A stretch of 64,000 nucleotides of DNA from Pararhizobium sp. (lineage in GTDB: Bacteria > Pseudomonadota > Alphaproteobacteria > Rhizobiales > Rhizobiaceae): the NCBI GenBank assembly GCA_030655075.1, contig JAURWE010000034.1:1-64000 (forward strand). Reading direction: 5' to 3'. This document shows, one piece after another, positions 1 through 9,341 of the stretch (position 1 is the stretch's first letter; the number at the start of each line of letters is the position of its first letter). Position numbers and translations under genes: made by a program. The notes beneath the pieces are model-generated. The model saw only the letters and a program-made list of their open reading frames with translations, did not search any database and had not been told where the DNA came from.

Positions 1-1333
1 GACCGCCGCGGACGGCCCCCGCTCGGGGCTGCCCCGACGGCCCCTGCGGGCGCGGGGCTCGGCGCGGGATTCGGACCGGGCGGCGTCACGGGCGGGCTCG
101 GCAGCGCCGCGCCGGCGCAGGGTCTCGCCGGACTTGCCGCGATGACGCGTCCGGGTCGGCGCGTCCTCGCTCACCGTCGCGGGCGCGGCCTCCGGCAGGG
201 CGCCGAGGTCGCCCTCGGCCCAGGGGATCGGCTGGCCGATGAGGCTCTCGATGGCGGTGATCGAGCGCTCGTCGGAGCGGGTCACCAGGGTGAAGGCATG
301 TCCGGCGCGGCCGGCGCGGCCCGTGCGGCCGATGCGGTGGACGTAGTCCTCCGGGTGGTGGGGCACGTCGAAGTTGAAGACGTGGCTCACGGCCGGGATG
401 TCGAGGCCGCGCGCGGCGACGTCGGAGGCCACCAGCAGCGGCACCTCGCCGGAGCGGAAGCCGTCGAGGGCGATGGTGCGGGCGCGCTGGTCCATGTCGC
501 CATGGAGCGCGGCGACGTTGAAGCCGTGGCTCGCCAGCGACTTCTGCAGGAGCGCCACGTCGCGCTTGCGGTTGCAGAAGATGATGCCGTTGTTGAGCTC
601 GGCCTCGCCCCGGATGAGCCGGCGCAGGAGGTCGCGCTTCTCGTGGCCCTCGGAGCCCGTGGCCACGAGCTTCTGCACGATGGTCTCGGCGGTGGAGGCG
701 GGCCGGGCCACCTCGATCCGCTGGGGCGTGTGCAGGAACATGTCGGCGAGCCGCTCGATCTCCGGCGGCATGGTGGCGGAGAAGAACAGGGTCTGGCGGG
801 TGAACGGCACCATCTTCACGATGCGCTCGATGTCGGGGATGAAGCCCATGTCGAGCATCCGGTCGGCCTCGTCGATGACGAGGAGCTCGACGCCCGTGAG
901 CAGCAGCTTGCCGCGCTCGAAATGGTCGAGGAGCCGGCCCGGCGTGGCGATGAGCACGTCGGTGCCGCGCATGAGCTTGGCATCCTGGTCGGCGAAGGAC
1001 ACGCCGCCGATGATCAGCGCCACGTTGAGCTTGTGGTTCACGCCGTAGCGGTCGAAATTCTCCACCACCTGGGCGGCGAGTTCGCGGGTCGGCTCGAGGA
1101 TCAGCGTGCGCGGCATGCGGGCGCGGGCGCGGCCCTTTTCCAGAAGCGTCAGCATCGGCAGCACGAAGGAGGCCGTCTTGCCTGTCCCGGTCTGGGCAAT
1201 GCCCAGAATGTCGCGGCGCTGCAATGCCGGAGGAATAGCACCGGCCTGGATCGGCGTCGGTATCGAATATCCCGCATCGGTAACAGCGGAAAGGACTTTT
1301 TGGCTCAGGCCAAGATCAGAAAAGGTTGTCAAA
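1..1333 (-). CDS. DEAD-box ATP-dependent RNA helicase, C-terminal end cut by window edge
   Basis: ATP-dependent RNA helicase of the DEAD-box family, probably acting on structured RNA in ribosome assembly or mRNA decay. 444 codons are present. Visible motifs: PTPIQ (Q motif, about 26-29), AQTGTGKT (46-53), PTRELA (81-86), TPGR (130-133), DEAD (154-157), SAT (185-187) and HRIGRTGRAGR near 330, followed by a basic, Arg/Ala-rich tail that runs off the window. I chose the TTG at 1333 because it gives the usual N-terminus (MTTFSDLGLSQ) and no in-frame ATG lies upstream. Odd: codons before about position 1130 from the start side are ordinary rhizobial (ATT, CTT, GAA, GCA). The rest uses almost only G/C-ending codons, and four lines I counted in 421-720 are 71 % GC, so the gene looks like a hybrid. 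Family certain; which paralogue is not. Confidence 0.9.
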
Positions 1334-1525
1334 GGGAAATCTGTTTCCGTTCCGGTTCTTTCGAACGCTTGTGAAAAGGCGATAAAGCTCCGCCTGCTGA
1401 AGCGCCACTTAGTCCCAACGCGAAGCAAAGTCAAGAAAACCAGCGGTTTCTTGGGATTTCAGAGTAAATTTCCGTGGAAAATGGCGCGGCAAATCTCAGC
1501 AATGTTTCCGGCTAAGCATTTTGGC

Positions 1526-2878
1526 CTAGTTCAGATAGGTGACCAGCTTCATACCGGCGTTGAGAAAGCGCATCGGATCGACAGCATTGCCGTTGCGGCG
1601 AACCTCGTAGTGCAGATGCGGGCCGGTGGAGCGGCCGGTCGAGCCGGATCGGCCGACAACAGCACCCGCCGCGACCTTGTCGCCGACATTGACGAGAATT
1701 TCGGAGAGGTGGGCGTAGCGGGTGGTCAGGCCGTTGCCGTGATCGACTTCGACCATATTACCGTAGCCGCCATTGCGGCCCGCCGTGATGACGGTGCCCA
1801 TGCCGGTGGTGCGGATATCGGTGCCGATCGATGCCCGGAAATCGACGCCCGCATGCAGGGCTAAGCGGCCGAGGAAAGGATCGTTGCGGTTGCCGAAACG
1901 GCTGGTGATGTCGCTGCCGGGCGACGGGTTGCCGAACGGCAGCTTTCGTGCCGTCGTGCGGACCTTCTCAAGCCGCTCCAGAGCCTGATCGAGTTCGATC
2001 AGCGAGCCTTCGAAAACGCTGGTCGTTTCCGGCTCGACGAAGGGGCCGCCGATGGCACTTGCCTGTTCGTCGCTGACCGGAAGGGCCGGAGCCAGGCCGG
2101 CCGTGTCGTGATCGATGTCGAAGCCGGTCCGCTCGAGAATGGTGCCGATCGCGTCTGCGGTCTCGGATGCACCAACCGTCAGATTCTGGATGCGCTGAAG
2201 CTGCTCCTGCTCGATGGTCTTCAGGGACAGGGTGACCTTGGAAAACAGCCGGTCGGCCCGATCAGACATGGTTTCGCGCAGCGGTGTGCCCGTGGTGCCG
2301 GCAAAGGCAAGCGCCGGCTGGGCGCCGGTCTTTGCCGCATCGGCGGTTTCCGTCTGCTTCAGGCCCATCAGGCGCTCGATCGCCGAAACGCCGCCGGATG
2401 CATCGGCACGCTGCCCACCCTTTGCAGGATTAAAGGCAGGAATCGGAATCTTGGTTGCGGAAATGCCGGAATCTTCCGCCCGTTCCAGAATGGAATCGAG
2501 CTTGCCACGGCGGGAGGAGAGAGCGACCTGCTGTTCAAGCAGCTTTTCCACCTTGTCCTCGACCACCTGCTGGTCCAGCAGCTGGCGGCTGGTGACGCGG
2601 TCGACCTGGGCGCGCAGCGCCGAAATGCGGTCTTCGTAGTCGTGCTGCATGCGAGCCTGCCGCGCCATGGTCGCGCCAATCAGGTCATCGCGCAAAACGA
2701 GATAGGTGGTTGCCAGCAGATAGCCGATCGACAGCATGCAGATGAAACACACCGCAAGTGCGGCCATCCACGGCCGGACGGTCATGTGACGGATCCTGTC
2801 GCCACTGGCGAGGATAAGGACATGTTTCTGGGAGCGTTTCCCAAACACGCGGCTTTGCGGAAGAACAGACACGAACAC
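1526..2878 (-). CDS. M23 family metallopeptidase (LytM-type murein hydrolase), membrane anchored with coiled coil
   Basis: Likely periplasmic peptidoglycan endopeptidase. Residues 36-62 form a single membrane segment, 65-130 look like a coiled coil rich in Gln/Glu/Arg, and the C-terminal 130 residues are a peptidase M23 domain. The zinc ligands are intact: H342 and D346 in HAGVD, and the HLH pair at 421-423. At 450 aa it matches the longer rhizobial M23 proteins with an N-terminal cytoplasmic patch (SGDRIRHMTVRPW) before the membrane segment, which supports the first Met over an internal one at residue 32. It stands alone, with about 190 bp of non-coding DNA between it and the helicase start. 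The intact metal site contrasts with the degenerate LytM protein at 40322. Confidence 0.88.
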   Translation of the reverse strand: MFVSVLPQSRVFGKRSQKHVLILASGDRIRHMTVRPWMAALAVCFICMLSIGYLLATTYLVLRDDLIGATMARQARMQHDYEDRISALRAQVDRVTSRQLLDQQVVEDKVEKLLEQQVALSSRRGKLDSILERAEDSGISATKIPIPAFNPAKGGQRADASGGVSAIERLMGLKQTETADAAKTGAQPALAFAGTTGTPLRETMSDRADRLFSKVTLSLKTIEQEQLQRIQNLTVGASETADAIGTILERTGFDIDHDTAGLAPALPVSDEQASAIGGPFVEPETTSVFEGSLIELDQALERLEKVRTTARKLPFGNPSPGSDITSRFGNRNDPFLGRLALHAGVDFRASIGTDIRTTGMGTVITAGRNGGYGNMVEVDHGNGLTTRYAHLSEILVNVGDKVAAGAVVGRSGSTGRSTGPHLHYEVRRNGNAVDPMRFLNAGMKLVTYLN

Positions 2879-2992
2879 CCCACCAATCCGGATTTTTCAT
2901 CGGAATTGCTGGTGATTACACACTGTTAAGGTTAACAAAGTTTTGCGGTGCTGTCCGATGAAGCCCGTTTTGTTCGGTTTTTCCGATGAAAT

Positions 2993-3823
2993 TCAGAGGT
3001 TTGTCGATGCCGTCATCGAGCGGTAGAACGACGGCGTCATGCCGGCTTCGGCCCGGGCGATGTCGTTGAACGGCGCCTTGAGTGGCCCGCGAAAATTGGC
3101 CCGCACCAGCGCCTGAAAAGCCTTGACCGGATCCTTGCGCTCGCGGGCGCAGAGGAAACGGAACCATTTGGCACCAACAGCCACATGGCCTTTTTCGTCC
3201 TCGTAGATGACGTCGAGCACGGCAGCGCTTTCATGGTCGCCCGATTCTCGCATCTTGGCCTGCAGGGCAGGCGTCACATCGAGACCGCGTGCCTCGAGAA
3301 TGAGCGGCACCACGGCCAGACGTGCCGTCAGGCTGTTGCGCGTGTCGTGTGCCGCCTGCCAGAGACCGTCGTGGGCGGGCAGGTCGCCGTAGTCGGCGCC
3401 CAGATCGCGCAAACGATCACGGACAAGCTTGAAGTGTTTGGCCTCCTCGAATGCCACCTGCATCCAGCCGTCGAAAAACGAGTTCGGCACGTTTTCAGTA
3501 GCAAAACGGGCGACGATGTCGAGCGCGAGATCGACGGCGTTGAGCTCGATATGGGCAATCGCATGCAACAGCGCGATGCGGCCGTTGAGCGAATTCAGCG
3601 ATCGGCGTTTCACCTTGGTGGGCGCTATCAGCGCGGGCTTCGTGGGCCTGCCCGGCCGGTCGGGAACCTGCGGATCGAGCGGCGAGCGCAGCGACAGGCG
3701 GCGGGCAAACCAGCGCCGCGCCGTTTCCTGCGCAAGCTCCGTCTTCACGTCGAGATCAGCAGCCAGAATGGCCAGCGTCGCGCCGCCGCGAAGGCTGCCG
3801 ATCTGCGGAAGCGCCTCCATCAC
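2993..3823 (-). CDS. DUF455 family ferritin-like protein
   Basis: A 276-residue, largely helical protein of the DUF455 family (COG2833), which has a ferritin-like di-iron fold; its biochemical role is not known. The central part carries the Glu/His motifs expected of such a four-helix metal site: HAIAHIELNAVDLALD (about 88-103), FEEAKHF (about 124-130) and YEDEKGHV (about 204-211). Its ATG overlaps the stop codon of the upstream bcp gene (ATGA at 3823-3820), so the two are almost certainly co-transcribed and translationally coupled. Pairing with a peroxiredoxin hints at a role in oxidative or iron stress, but that is inference from position only. Confidence 0.8.
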   Translation of the reverse strand: MMEALPQIGSLRGGATLAILAADLDVKTELAQETARRWFARRLSLRSPLDPQVPDRPGRPTKPALIAPTKVKRRSLNSLNGRIALLHAIAHIELNAVDLALDIVARFATENVPNSFFDGWMQVAFEEAKHFKLVRDRLRDLGADYGDLPAHDGLWQAAHDTRNSLTARLAVVPLILEARGLDVTPALQAKMRESGDHESAAVLDVIYEDEKGHVAVGAKWFRFLCARERKDPVKAFQALVRANFRGPLKAPFNDIARAEAGMTPSFYRSMTASTNL

Positions 3824-4287
3824 AGCGCCCGGACCGCAGCCAGAACCTCGTCGGCATGCCCCTTGACCTTCACCTTGTCCCAGACCCTGGCGATCTTGCC
3901 CTTCGCATCGACCAGCACGGTCGTGCGTTCCACGCCCATATACTTGTGGCCGTACATGCTCTTTTCTTTCCAGACGCCGTAGGTTTCCAGCGTGCTCCTG
4001 TCCTCGTCGGAGGCAAGGATCACCGACAGGCTGTGCTTCTTGACGAACTTGTCGTGGCTTTTGACGCTGTCGGGCGACATGCCGACAATGGTGGCGCCGG
4101 CATTGGAGAAATCCTGTTCCAATCTGGAAAAGTCGATCGATTCGACCGTGCAGCTGCTGGTGTTGTCCTTGGGGTAAAAGAAGATGACCACGGGTTTTCC
4201 CAGGAGAGCAGCGAGCGACACCGTGCCCCCACCGTCGCGGGGCAGCGTGAAACCCGGTGCGTCGGTGCCGATGGACAAGTCTGCCAT
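3820..4287 (-). CDS. bcp: Thioredoxin-dependent peroxiredoxin, Bcp/PrxQ type, probably 1-Cys
   Basis: Reduces peroxides using a catalytic cysteine. 155 aa from the ATG at 4287, which has AAAGG 8 nt upstream; a longer frame upstream lacks such a site. The peroxidatic Cys is C46 in the segment FFYPKDNTSSCTVE. In most Bcp proteins this loop reads DxTPGCTxEAC, with Pro-Gly before the Cys and a resolving Cys five residues later. Here Pro-Gly is Ser-Ser and the second Cys is absent, so this is a 1-Cys variant. No other Cys appears in the protein. Coupled to the DUF455 gene by a four-base overlap. Confidence 0.88.
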   Translation of the reverse strand: MADLSIGTDAPGFTLPRDGGGTVSLAALLGKPVVIFFYPKDNTSSCTVESIDFSRLEQDFSNAGATIVGMSPDSVKSHDKFVKKHSLSVILASDEDRSTLETYGVWKEKSMYGHKYMGVERTTVLVDAKGKIARVWDKVKVKGHADEVLAAVRAL

Positions 4288-4510
4288 GGAGAAACCTTTC
4301 TTTGGCCAGCTTTTGAGAGAAAATATGCCCGAACCGGTATATAGTGAGCGCGGCAATCGTCTAGCCTGCCGCTGGAACTAAGTTGTGAAACGTGGCCTTG
4401 AAAACGTGATCCGTTTTTGGGCGGTGTTTTCTATCTATGCTGTTGGTCTATCCGCGTCTCTGTGCGAAGGGTGAATCACGAACAGGAAAAGGCGGAGGAA
4501 ATCCCCACTG

Positions 4511-7500
4511 ATGGACGACATCCGCAGCGAAAAGGTGGTTTTTCGCAAGCAAGACATTGTCGATCTTCATACGCTTCCTTCGGCCTGCGCGTTTGACCCG
4601 ATCATCGTTCACGCCCCAAAGGCGGGCGGATCGCTCATGGGCCGGCTCGTCAAGATCCTGATCTGGCTTTCGCTGTTTGCCGCCCTGCTTTTTGCCGGCG
4701 CCGTGGCAGCAATCGAGACCGGAATGCTCGACGCACCCCTGAACGACAGGGCATCACAGGCGCTGAACAATGCTATCGGCAAGGGCTATCATGCCGAAGT
4801 TGCGAGCACCGTGGTGCGCTTCAGCGACACGGGCGGCCTTGCGCTGAAGGCTCAGGGCGTAAAGCTCATCGAGAACAGTTCGGGCAAAACGCTGGCCACC
4901 ACCAAGGCCGTGTCGATTGCGCTCGATCCGCTGGCGCTGTTCAAAGGCCAGATCGCCGTGTCCCTGATCGAGGCCGAAGGGGCGATGCTCGACCAGAAAC
5001 TCCTGCCGCAGGGCAAGCCGCTCGATCTGTCGCAGCTGCGGATCGGAAACATCCCGGTCAATCTCGAAGCCGCCTTCGCCAACATCGACCGGATTTCCGG
5101 CTTTATCGGCCGCAGCCGCACGAAAACCATGCGCATCAGTGATTTCACGCTGTCGGTCCTCGGGCCGAAGAAGAAGATCGTGCCCATTCTCATCGACACG
5201 CTCGATTTTACCCGCGCGGCCGATGGCTCGATGAAGATAACCGGCGCCATTAAAATCGATGGGGCCGCATCGAGCCTCGTCGTCGATGCGGCGAATACAA
5301 AGGGTAGCATCTCGCGCATTTCCGGCACCTTCAGCGACCTGGAGCTCGATGCATTCCTGGTCGGTCACAATGCGTCGGGCGCGATCATCGGCGGGCTGGA
5401 TACCCAGTTCGACGTCGATATGAACGCCGTGCGCGGTGGTGAGGCGCAAAAGCCGGCGCTGGATCTGACGATTTCGGCAGATGACGGCACCCTGCATTTC
5501 GAGAGCCTGTCGTCGCAGCTGCGATCCTCCAAGCTCAAGGTTGCCTATGATTTCGGCCGCAACTCCGTCGAGGTCATGCGCTCGACCATCAACTTCGGCG
5601 CCTCATCCTTTCCGGTGACCGGCGCGATCATCGATCTCGGTCGCGTCGATGCCACGCAGAAGAATGGCTTTGCCATCAATCTTCTCTTCAGCTCCGCCGT
5701 GTCTGCCCCTGTCGATGTCAGCGAGGCGCCGCTGGTATTCGATGCCAATCTGAACGGCCGCTACCTGCCCGACACCCGCGAACTTGTCTTCAGCGAAGCC
5801 GGAATTTCCAGCGCGCTCGGCTCCGTGGCCGGATCGATCGCCCTGAAATTCGGCGACAAGGCGCCGAAACTGACGCTGGTGGCACTGGCCGACAAGCTCG
5901 AATCCTCGGCCGTCAAGCAGATGTGGCCCTGGTGGATGGCCAAGGCACCACGCCGCTGGGTCATCGCCAATCTCTACGGCGGCACGGTGAGCAACGGCCG
6001 GATCGAGCTGGCGCTGCCCGAGGGACGGCTCGATGCGCTGCCGGGACCGTTGCGGCTGAATGCGGAGGAGCTGAAAATCCAGTTCGACATTGCCGGCGCC
6101 CGCATGAACGTCGCCGGCGACATCCCGCCGATCCGCGATACCTCGGCCAAATTCTCGCTGAAAGGCGAGCGCGTCGAAATCGGCATCACCGGTGGAACGG
6201 CCTATTTTCCGTCGGGCAGGTCCGTCGTTCTTGAAAGTGGCGATTTCCTCATCCCCAAGAGCTACGAAAAGCCCTTGATGGCGGAAATGAAGATCGGCGT
6301 TTCCGGCTCGGCCGATTCGATCGCCGAACTCGTGACCTACAAGCCGATCCAGGCCTTGCAGCGGACCACCTTCGTGCCGGAGGATTTTACCGGCAGCGTC
6401 AAGGGTCTTGTCGGTGCGCGCTTCGGCCTGGTCGCCGACCAGAAACCGCCGGTGCCGGAATGGCAGGTGGCGATGGAACTGGACGACGTTGCCGTCAACA
6501 AGCCGATCTCCGGCCGCATGATTTCCGGTCTCAATGGCACCTTCCGTATCGATCCGCGTCAAGCCGAACTGACCTCAAAGGCCAAAATCGACGATATCGT
6601 CATGGACCTGTCACTGGTCGAGCCGGTCGATCCCAAAGGCGGCGTCACGCGGCAGAGGCAGATTTCCGGCACGCTCGAAAGTGCCGAACTGGCGAAATTC
6701 GCGCCCGGCCTCGGCAATATTATCAACGGGTCCGTGGGGCTGGCGATCACGATCGATGCGGAGGGCAAGAACCAGACGATCGAGGCGGATCTGTCGCGCG
6801 CCACAGTCTCCATCCCCTGGATCGGCTGGACCAAGGGCAAGGGCATTGCGGCAAAGGCGGAATTTACCGCCGTGTCGGAAGAGGGCGTCACCGACATCAG
6901 CGACTTCAACCTGACCGGCGAGGATTTTGGCGCGCGCGGCAAGTTGCAGACCGACAAATCCGGCCTCGTCTCGGCAAGCTTTTCACGCGTCAGATTGTCG
7001 GCGATCGATGATTACGCGCTTGAGGTGAAACGGCAGAAGGGCGGTTATTCGGTCTCCGTCAACGGATCGTCTGCCGATATCAGGCCGGTTCTGGCGCGCC
7101 TGCGCGAACCGAAGAGCGACGGCGACAAGGGCTCGGACGGGGTGAACGCGACGATCCGCGTCAAGCTCGACCAGACGACCGGTTTCAACGGCGAAGTGCT
7201 GAAAAACCTGGCGCTCACCTATGGCATGCGCGACGGAAAACCCTCGACCGTGGATATGTCGGCCGTCACCGACAGCGGCCAGGCCGTCGTTGCCCATCTC
7301 GACAAGGCCGGCAGCATCATGGAACTGACCAGCGGCGATGCCGGTGGTCTTGCGCGTTTTGCCGACATCTACCGCAACATGCGCGGTGGCCTTCTCAATC
7401 TCAAACTGATCGCCGACGAGGCCGATTCCTGGCGCGGCACGGTCGATATCCGCACGTTCTCGCTGATCAACGAGCAGCGGTTGAAATCGATCGTCGCGAC

Positions 7501-7909
7501 GCCGGCTGGCGAAGATGGCCGCAGCCTGAATCAGGCGGTCAAGCGCGACATCGATGTCAGCGCCGTCCGCTTCGAGCGTGGTTTTGCCAACCTGTTCTCG
7601 CAGGACGGCGTCATGCGCGTCGAACGCGGCGTCGTCCGGGGGCCGGAGGTGGGTGCGACATTCCAGGGCGTGGTCCGCGACAAGCGTGGCAGAACCGACA
7701 TGACCGGCACCTTCATGCCCGCCTATGGCCTTAACCGGCTGTTTGCAGAGTTGCCGATCATCGGCATCCTGCTCGGTAACGGCCGGGATCGCGGCCTGAT
7801 CGGCATCACCTTCAAACTCTCAGGCCCGTTTGAAAAACCCAGCCTGACGATCAACCCGCTGTCGCTGATCGCCCCCGGCGTCTTCCGTTCGATCTTCGAG
7901 TTCAAATAA
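4511..7909 (+). CDS. AsmA/YhdP-like large envelope protein (DUF3971 region)
   Basis: An 1132-residue protein of the AsmA-like superfamily, closest in layout to YhdP: a short cytoplasmic N-terminus, one membrane segment (about 47-70), then about 1,050 periplasmic residues of repetitive beta-rich sequence ending in an AsmA-like C-terminal region. Members of this superfamily are thought to form long beta grooves that move phospholipid between inner and outer membrane. The first ATG lies 12 nt after GGAGG. An internal ATG at 4637, just before the membrane segment, is a possible alternative. It is transcribed away from bcp with a 220-bp shared promoter region. Family assignment is from overall architecture, so exact orthology to YhdP is unproven. 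Confidence 0.8.
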   Translation: MDDIRSEKVVFRKQDIVDLHTLPSACAFDPIIVHAPKAGGSLMGRLVKILIWLSLFAALLFAGAVAAIETGMLDAPLNDRASQALNNAIGKGYHAEVASTVVRFSDTGGLALKAQGVKLIENSSGKTLATTKAVSIALDPLALFKGQIAVSLIEAEGAMLDQKLLPQGKPLDLSQLRIGNIPVNLEAAFANIDRISGFIGRSRTKTMRISDFTLSVLGPKKKIVPILIDTLDFTRAADGSMKITGAIKIDGAASSLVVDAANTKGSISRISGTFSDLELDAFLVGHNASGAIIGGLDTQFDVDMNAVRGGEAQKPALDLTISADDGTLHFESLSSQLRSSKLKVAYDFGRNSVEVMRSTINFGASSFPVTGAIIDLGRVDATQKNGFAINLLFSSAVSAPVDVSEAPLVFDANLNGRYLPDTRELVFSEAGISSALGSVAGSIALKFGDKAPKLTLVALADKLESSAVKQMWPWWMAKAPRRWVIANLYGGTVSNGRIELALPEGRLDALPGPLRLNAEELKIQFDIAGARMNVAGDIPPIRDTSAKFSLKGERVEIGITGGTAYFPSGRSVVLESGDFLIPKSYEKPLMAEMKIGVSGSADSIAELVTYKPIQALQRTTFVPEDFTGSVKGLVGARFGLVADQKPPVPEWQVAMELDDVAVNKPISGRMISGLNGTFRIDPRQAELTSKAKIDDIVMDLSLVEPVDPKGGVTRQRQISGTLESAELAKFAPGLGNIINGSVGLAITIDAEGKNQTIEADLSRATVSIPWIGWTKGKGIAAKAEFTAVSEEGVTDISDFNLTGEDFGARGKLQTDKSGLVSASFSRVRLSAIDDYALEVKRQKGGYSVSVNGSSADIRPVLARLREPKSDGDKGSDGVNATIRVKLDQTTGFNGEVLKNLALTYGMRDGKPSTVDMSAVTDSGQAVVAHLDKAGSIMELTSGDAGGLARFADIYRNMRGGLLNLKLIADEADSWRGTVDIRTFSLINEQRLKSIVATPAGEDGRSLNQAVKRDIDVSAVRFERGFANLFSQDGVMRVERGVVRGPEVGATFQGVVRDKRGRTDMTGTFMPAYGLNRLFAELPIIGILLGNGRDRGLIGITFKLSGPFEKPSLTINPLSLIAPGVFRSIFEFK

Positions 7910-7934
7910 AAATCCGGCGGTTTGGCCGCCGGAT
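7905..7934 (-). terminator. Rho-independent terminator after tyrS
   Basis: Perfect 9-bp stem (ATCCGGCGG at 7912-7920, CCGCCGGAT at 7926-7934) with a 5-nt loop. On the minus strand it is followed by TTTTT (7912-7908), so it ends tyrS about 30 nt after its stop. It overlaps the stop codon of the convergent AsmA-like gene and may slow transcription in both directions. Confidence 0.8.
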
Positions 7935-7962
7935 CCTCAAATCATGACAGGGTTTTCCGGCC

Positions 7963-9216
7963 TCAGACCGGCCGCACCAGAATGTGCTTCTTCTTGCCGA
8001 GCGACAGCTTGATGACGCCATCGGCGGTCAGGCTCGCTGCATTGACGACCAGCTTGTCGTCGCTGACTGCCGTGTCGTTCACCTTGACGGCGCCACCCTG
8101 GATATGACGGCGGGCCTCGCCGTTGGACGTTGCAAGACCAGCGCGGACAAAGAGTGCCAGAACGCCCAGCCCGGCCTCAAGCTCGCCCGTGGGCACCTCG
8201 ATCGACGGCAGGTTTTCAGCCACGCCACCTTCCTCGAAGGTTTTGCGCGCCGTTTCAGCAGCCTGTTCGGCAGCCACCCGGCCGTGCAGCATGGCGGTGA
8301 TCTCGGTCGCCAGGATCTTCTTGACCTCGTTGATCTCGGCGCCGCCGAGGGCACCCAGCCGGGCGATCTCGTCCATCGGCAGCGTCGTGTAGAGCTTCAG
8401 GAAGCGCGTCACGTCCGCGTCCTCCGTGTTGCGCCAGTATTGCCAGAAATCATAGGCGGAGAGCATGTCCGGATTGAGCCAGATCGCACCGTTCAGCGAC
8501 TTGCCCATCTTGGCGCCCGACGATGTGGTCAGCAGCGGCGAGGTGAGGGCGTAGAGCTGCGGCTCGCCCATGCGGTGGCCGAGATCGATGCCGTTGATGA
8601 TGTTGCCCCACTGGTCCGAGCCGCCCATCTGCAGCCGGCAGCCGGTGCGCTTGCTGAGCTCGACGAAGTCGTAGGCCTGCAGGATCATGTAGTTGAACTC
8701 GAGGAACGACAGCGAGTGTTCGCGGTCGAGCCGCGTCTTGACGCTGTCGAAGGCCAGCATGCGGTTGACCGAGAAATGCCGGCCGACATCGCGCAGGAAT
8801 TCGAGATAGTTGATGCCGAGCAGCCAGTCGGCATTGTTGATCATCAGCGCGTCCTTCGGGCCGTCGCCATAGGTCAGGTAGTTGGAAAAGCAGGTTTTGA
8901 TCGAGGCGATGTTGGAGGCGATCGTCTGCGGCGTCATCAACTGGCGCGCCTCGTCCTTGAACGAGGGATCGCCGACCATGCCGGTGCCGCCGCCCATCAG
9001 CGAGATCGGCCGGTGGCCGGTCGCCTGGAACCAGTGCAGCATCATGATCTGGATGAGGCTGCCTGCATGAAGGCTGGCGGCGGTCGGGTCATAGCCGATA
9101 TAGGCGGTCACGGTTTCCTTGCACAGGAGATCGTCGAGGCCGGTTTCATCGGAAACCTGATGAATGAAGCCGCGTTCTTTCAGGGTGCGAAGGAAATCGG
9201 ATTTGAACTCGGACAT
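7963..9216 (-). CDS. tyrS: Tyrosyl-tRNA synthetase
   Basis: Charges tRNA-Tyr with tyrosine. 417 aa, the normal bacterial size. The class I signature is HAGSL (50-54, the HIGH equivalent) after YIGYDPTAASL, and the KMSKS loop is KMGKS (236-240). The tyrosine-binding and anticodon-side segments (GGSDQWGNI, 198-206) are intact, and an S4-type RNA-binding domain occupies about the last 65 residues. It is divergent from anmK with a 125-bp shared region, and convergent with the AsmA-like gene across a terminator. Confidence 0.97.
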   Translation of the reverse strand: MSEFKSDFLRTLKERGFIHQVSDETGLDDLLCKETVTAYIGYDPTAASLHAGSLIQIMMLHWFQATGHRPISLMGGGTGMVGDPSFKDEARQLMTPQTIASNIASIKTCFSNYLTYGDGPKDALMINNADWLLGINYLEFLRDVGRHFSVNRMLAFDSVKTRLDREHSLSFLEFNYMILQAYDFVELSKRTGCRLQMGGSDQWGNIINGIDLGHRMGEPQLYALTSPLLTTSSGAKMGKSLNGAIWLNPDMLSAYDFWQYWRNTEDADVTRFLKLYTTLPMDEIARLGALGGAEINEVKKILATEITAMLHGRVAAEQAAETARKTFEEGGVAENLPSIEVPTGELEAGLGVLALFVRAGLATSNGEARRHIQGGAVKVNDTAVSDDKLVVNAASLTADGVIKLSLGKKKHILVRPV

Positions 9217-9341
9217 GACCTGTCTCTTTCAGTGAAATGCTGTTACCGGGAATTGGCCGGGCGTTTAGCATTGTTTGCTAGAAGATGCACCTGTTTGAAC
9301 GGCAATCTTTGTGAAGACCCCTTCTTAATCTGGAGCGGACG

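Noticed and set aside
142..1374. Long plus-strand frame of 410 codons
   Set aside because: Lies opposite the helicase gene, is full of Arg/Gly/Ala/His runs from GC-rich antisense reading and has no domain.
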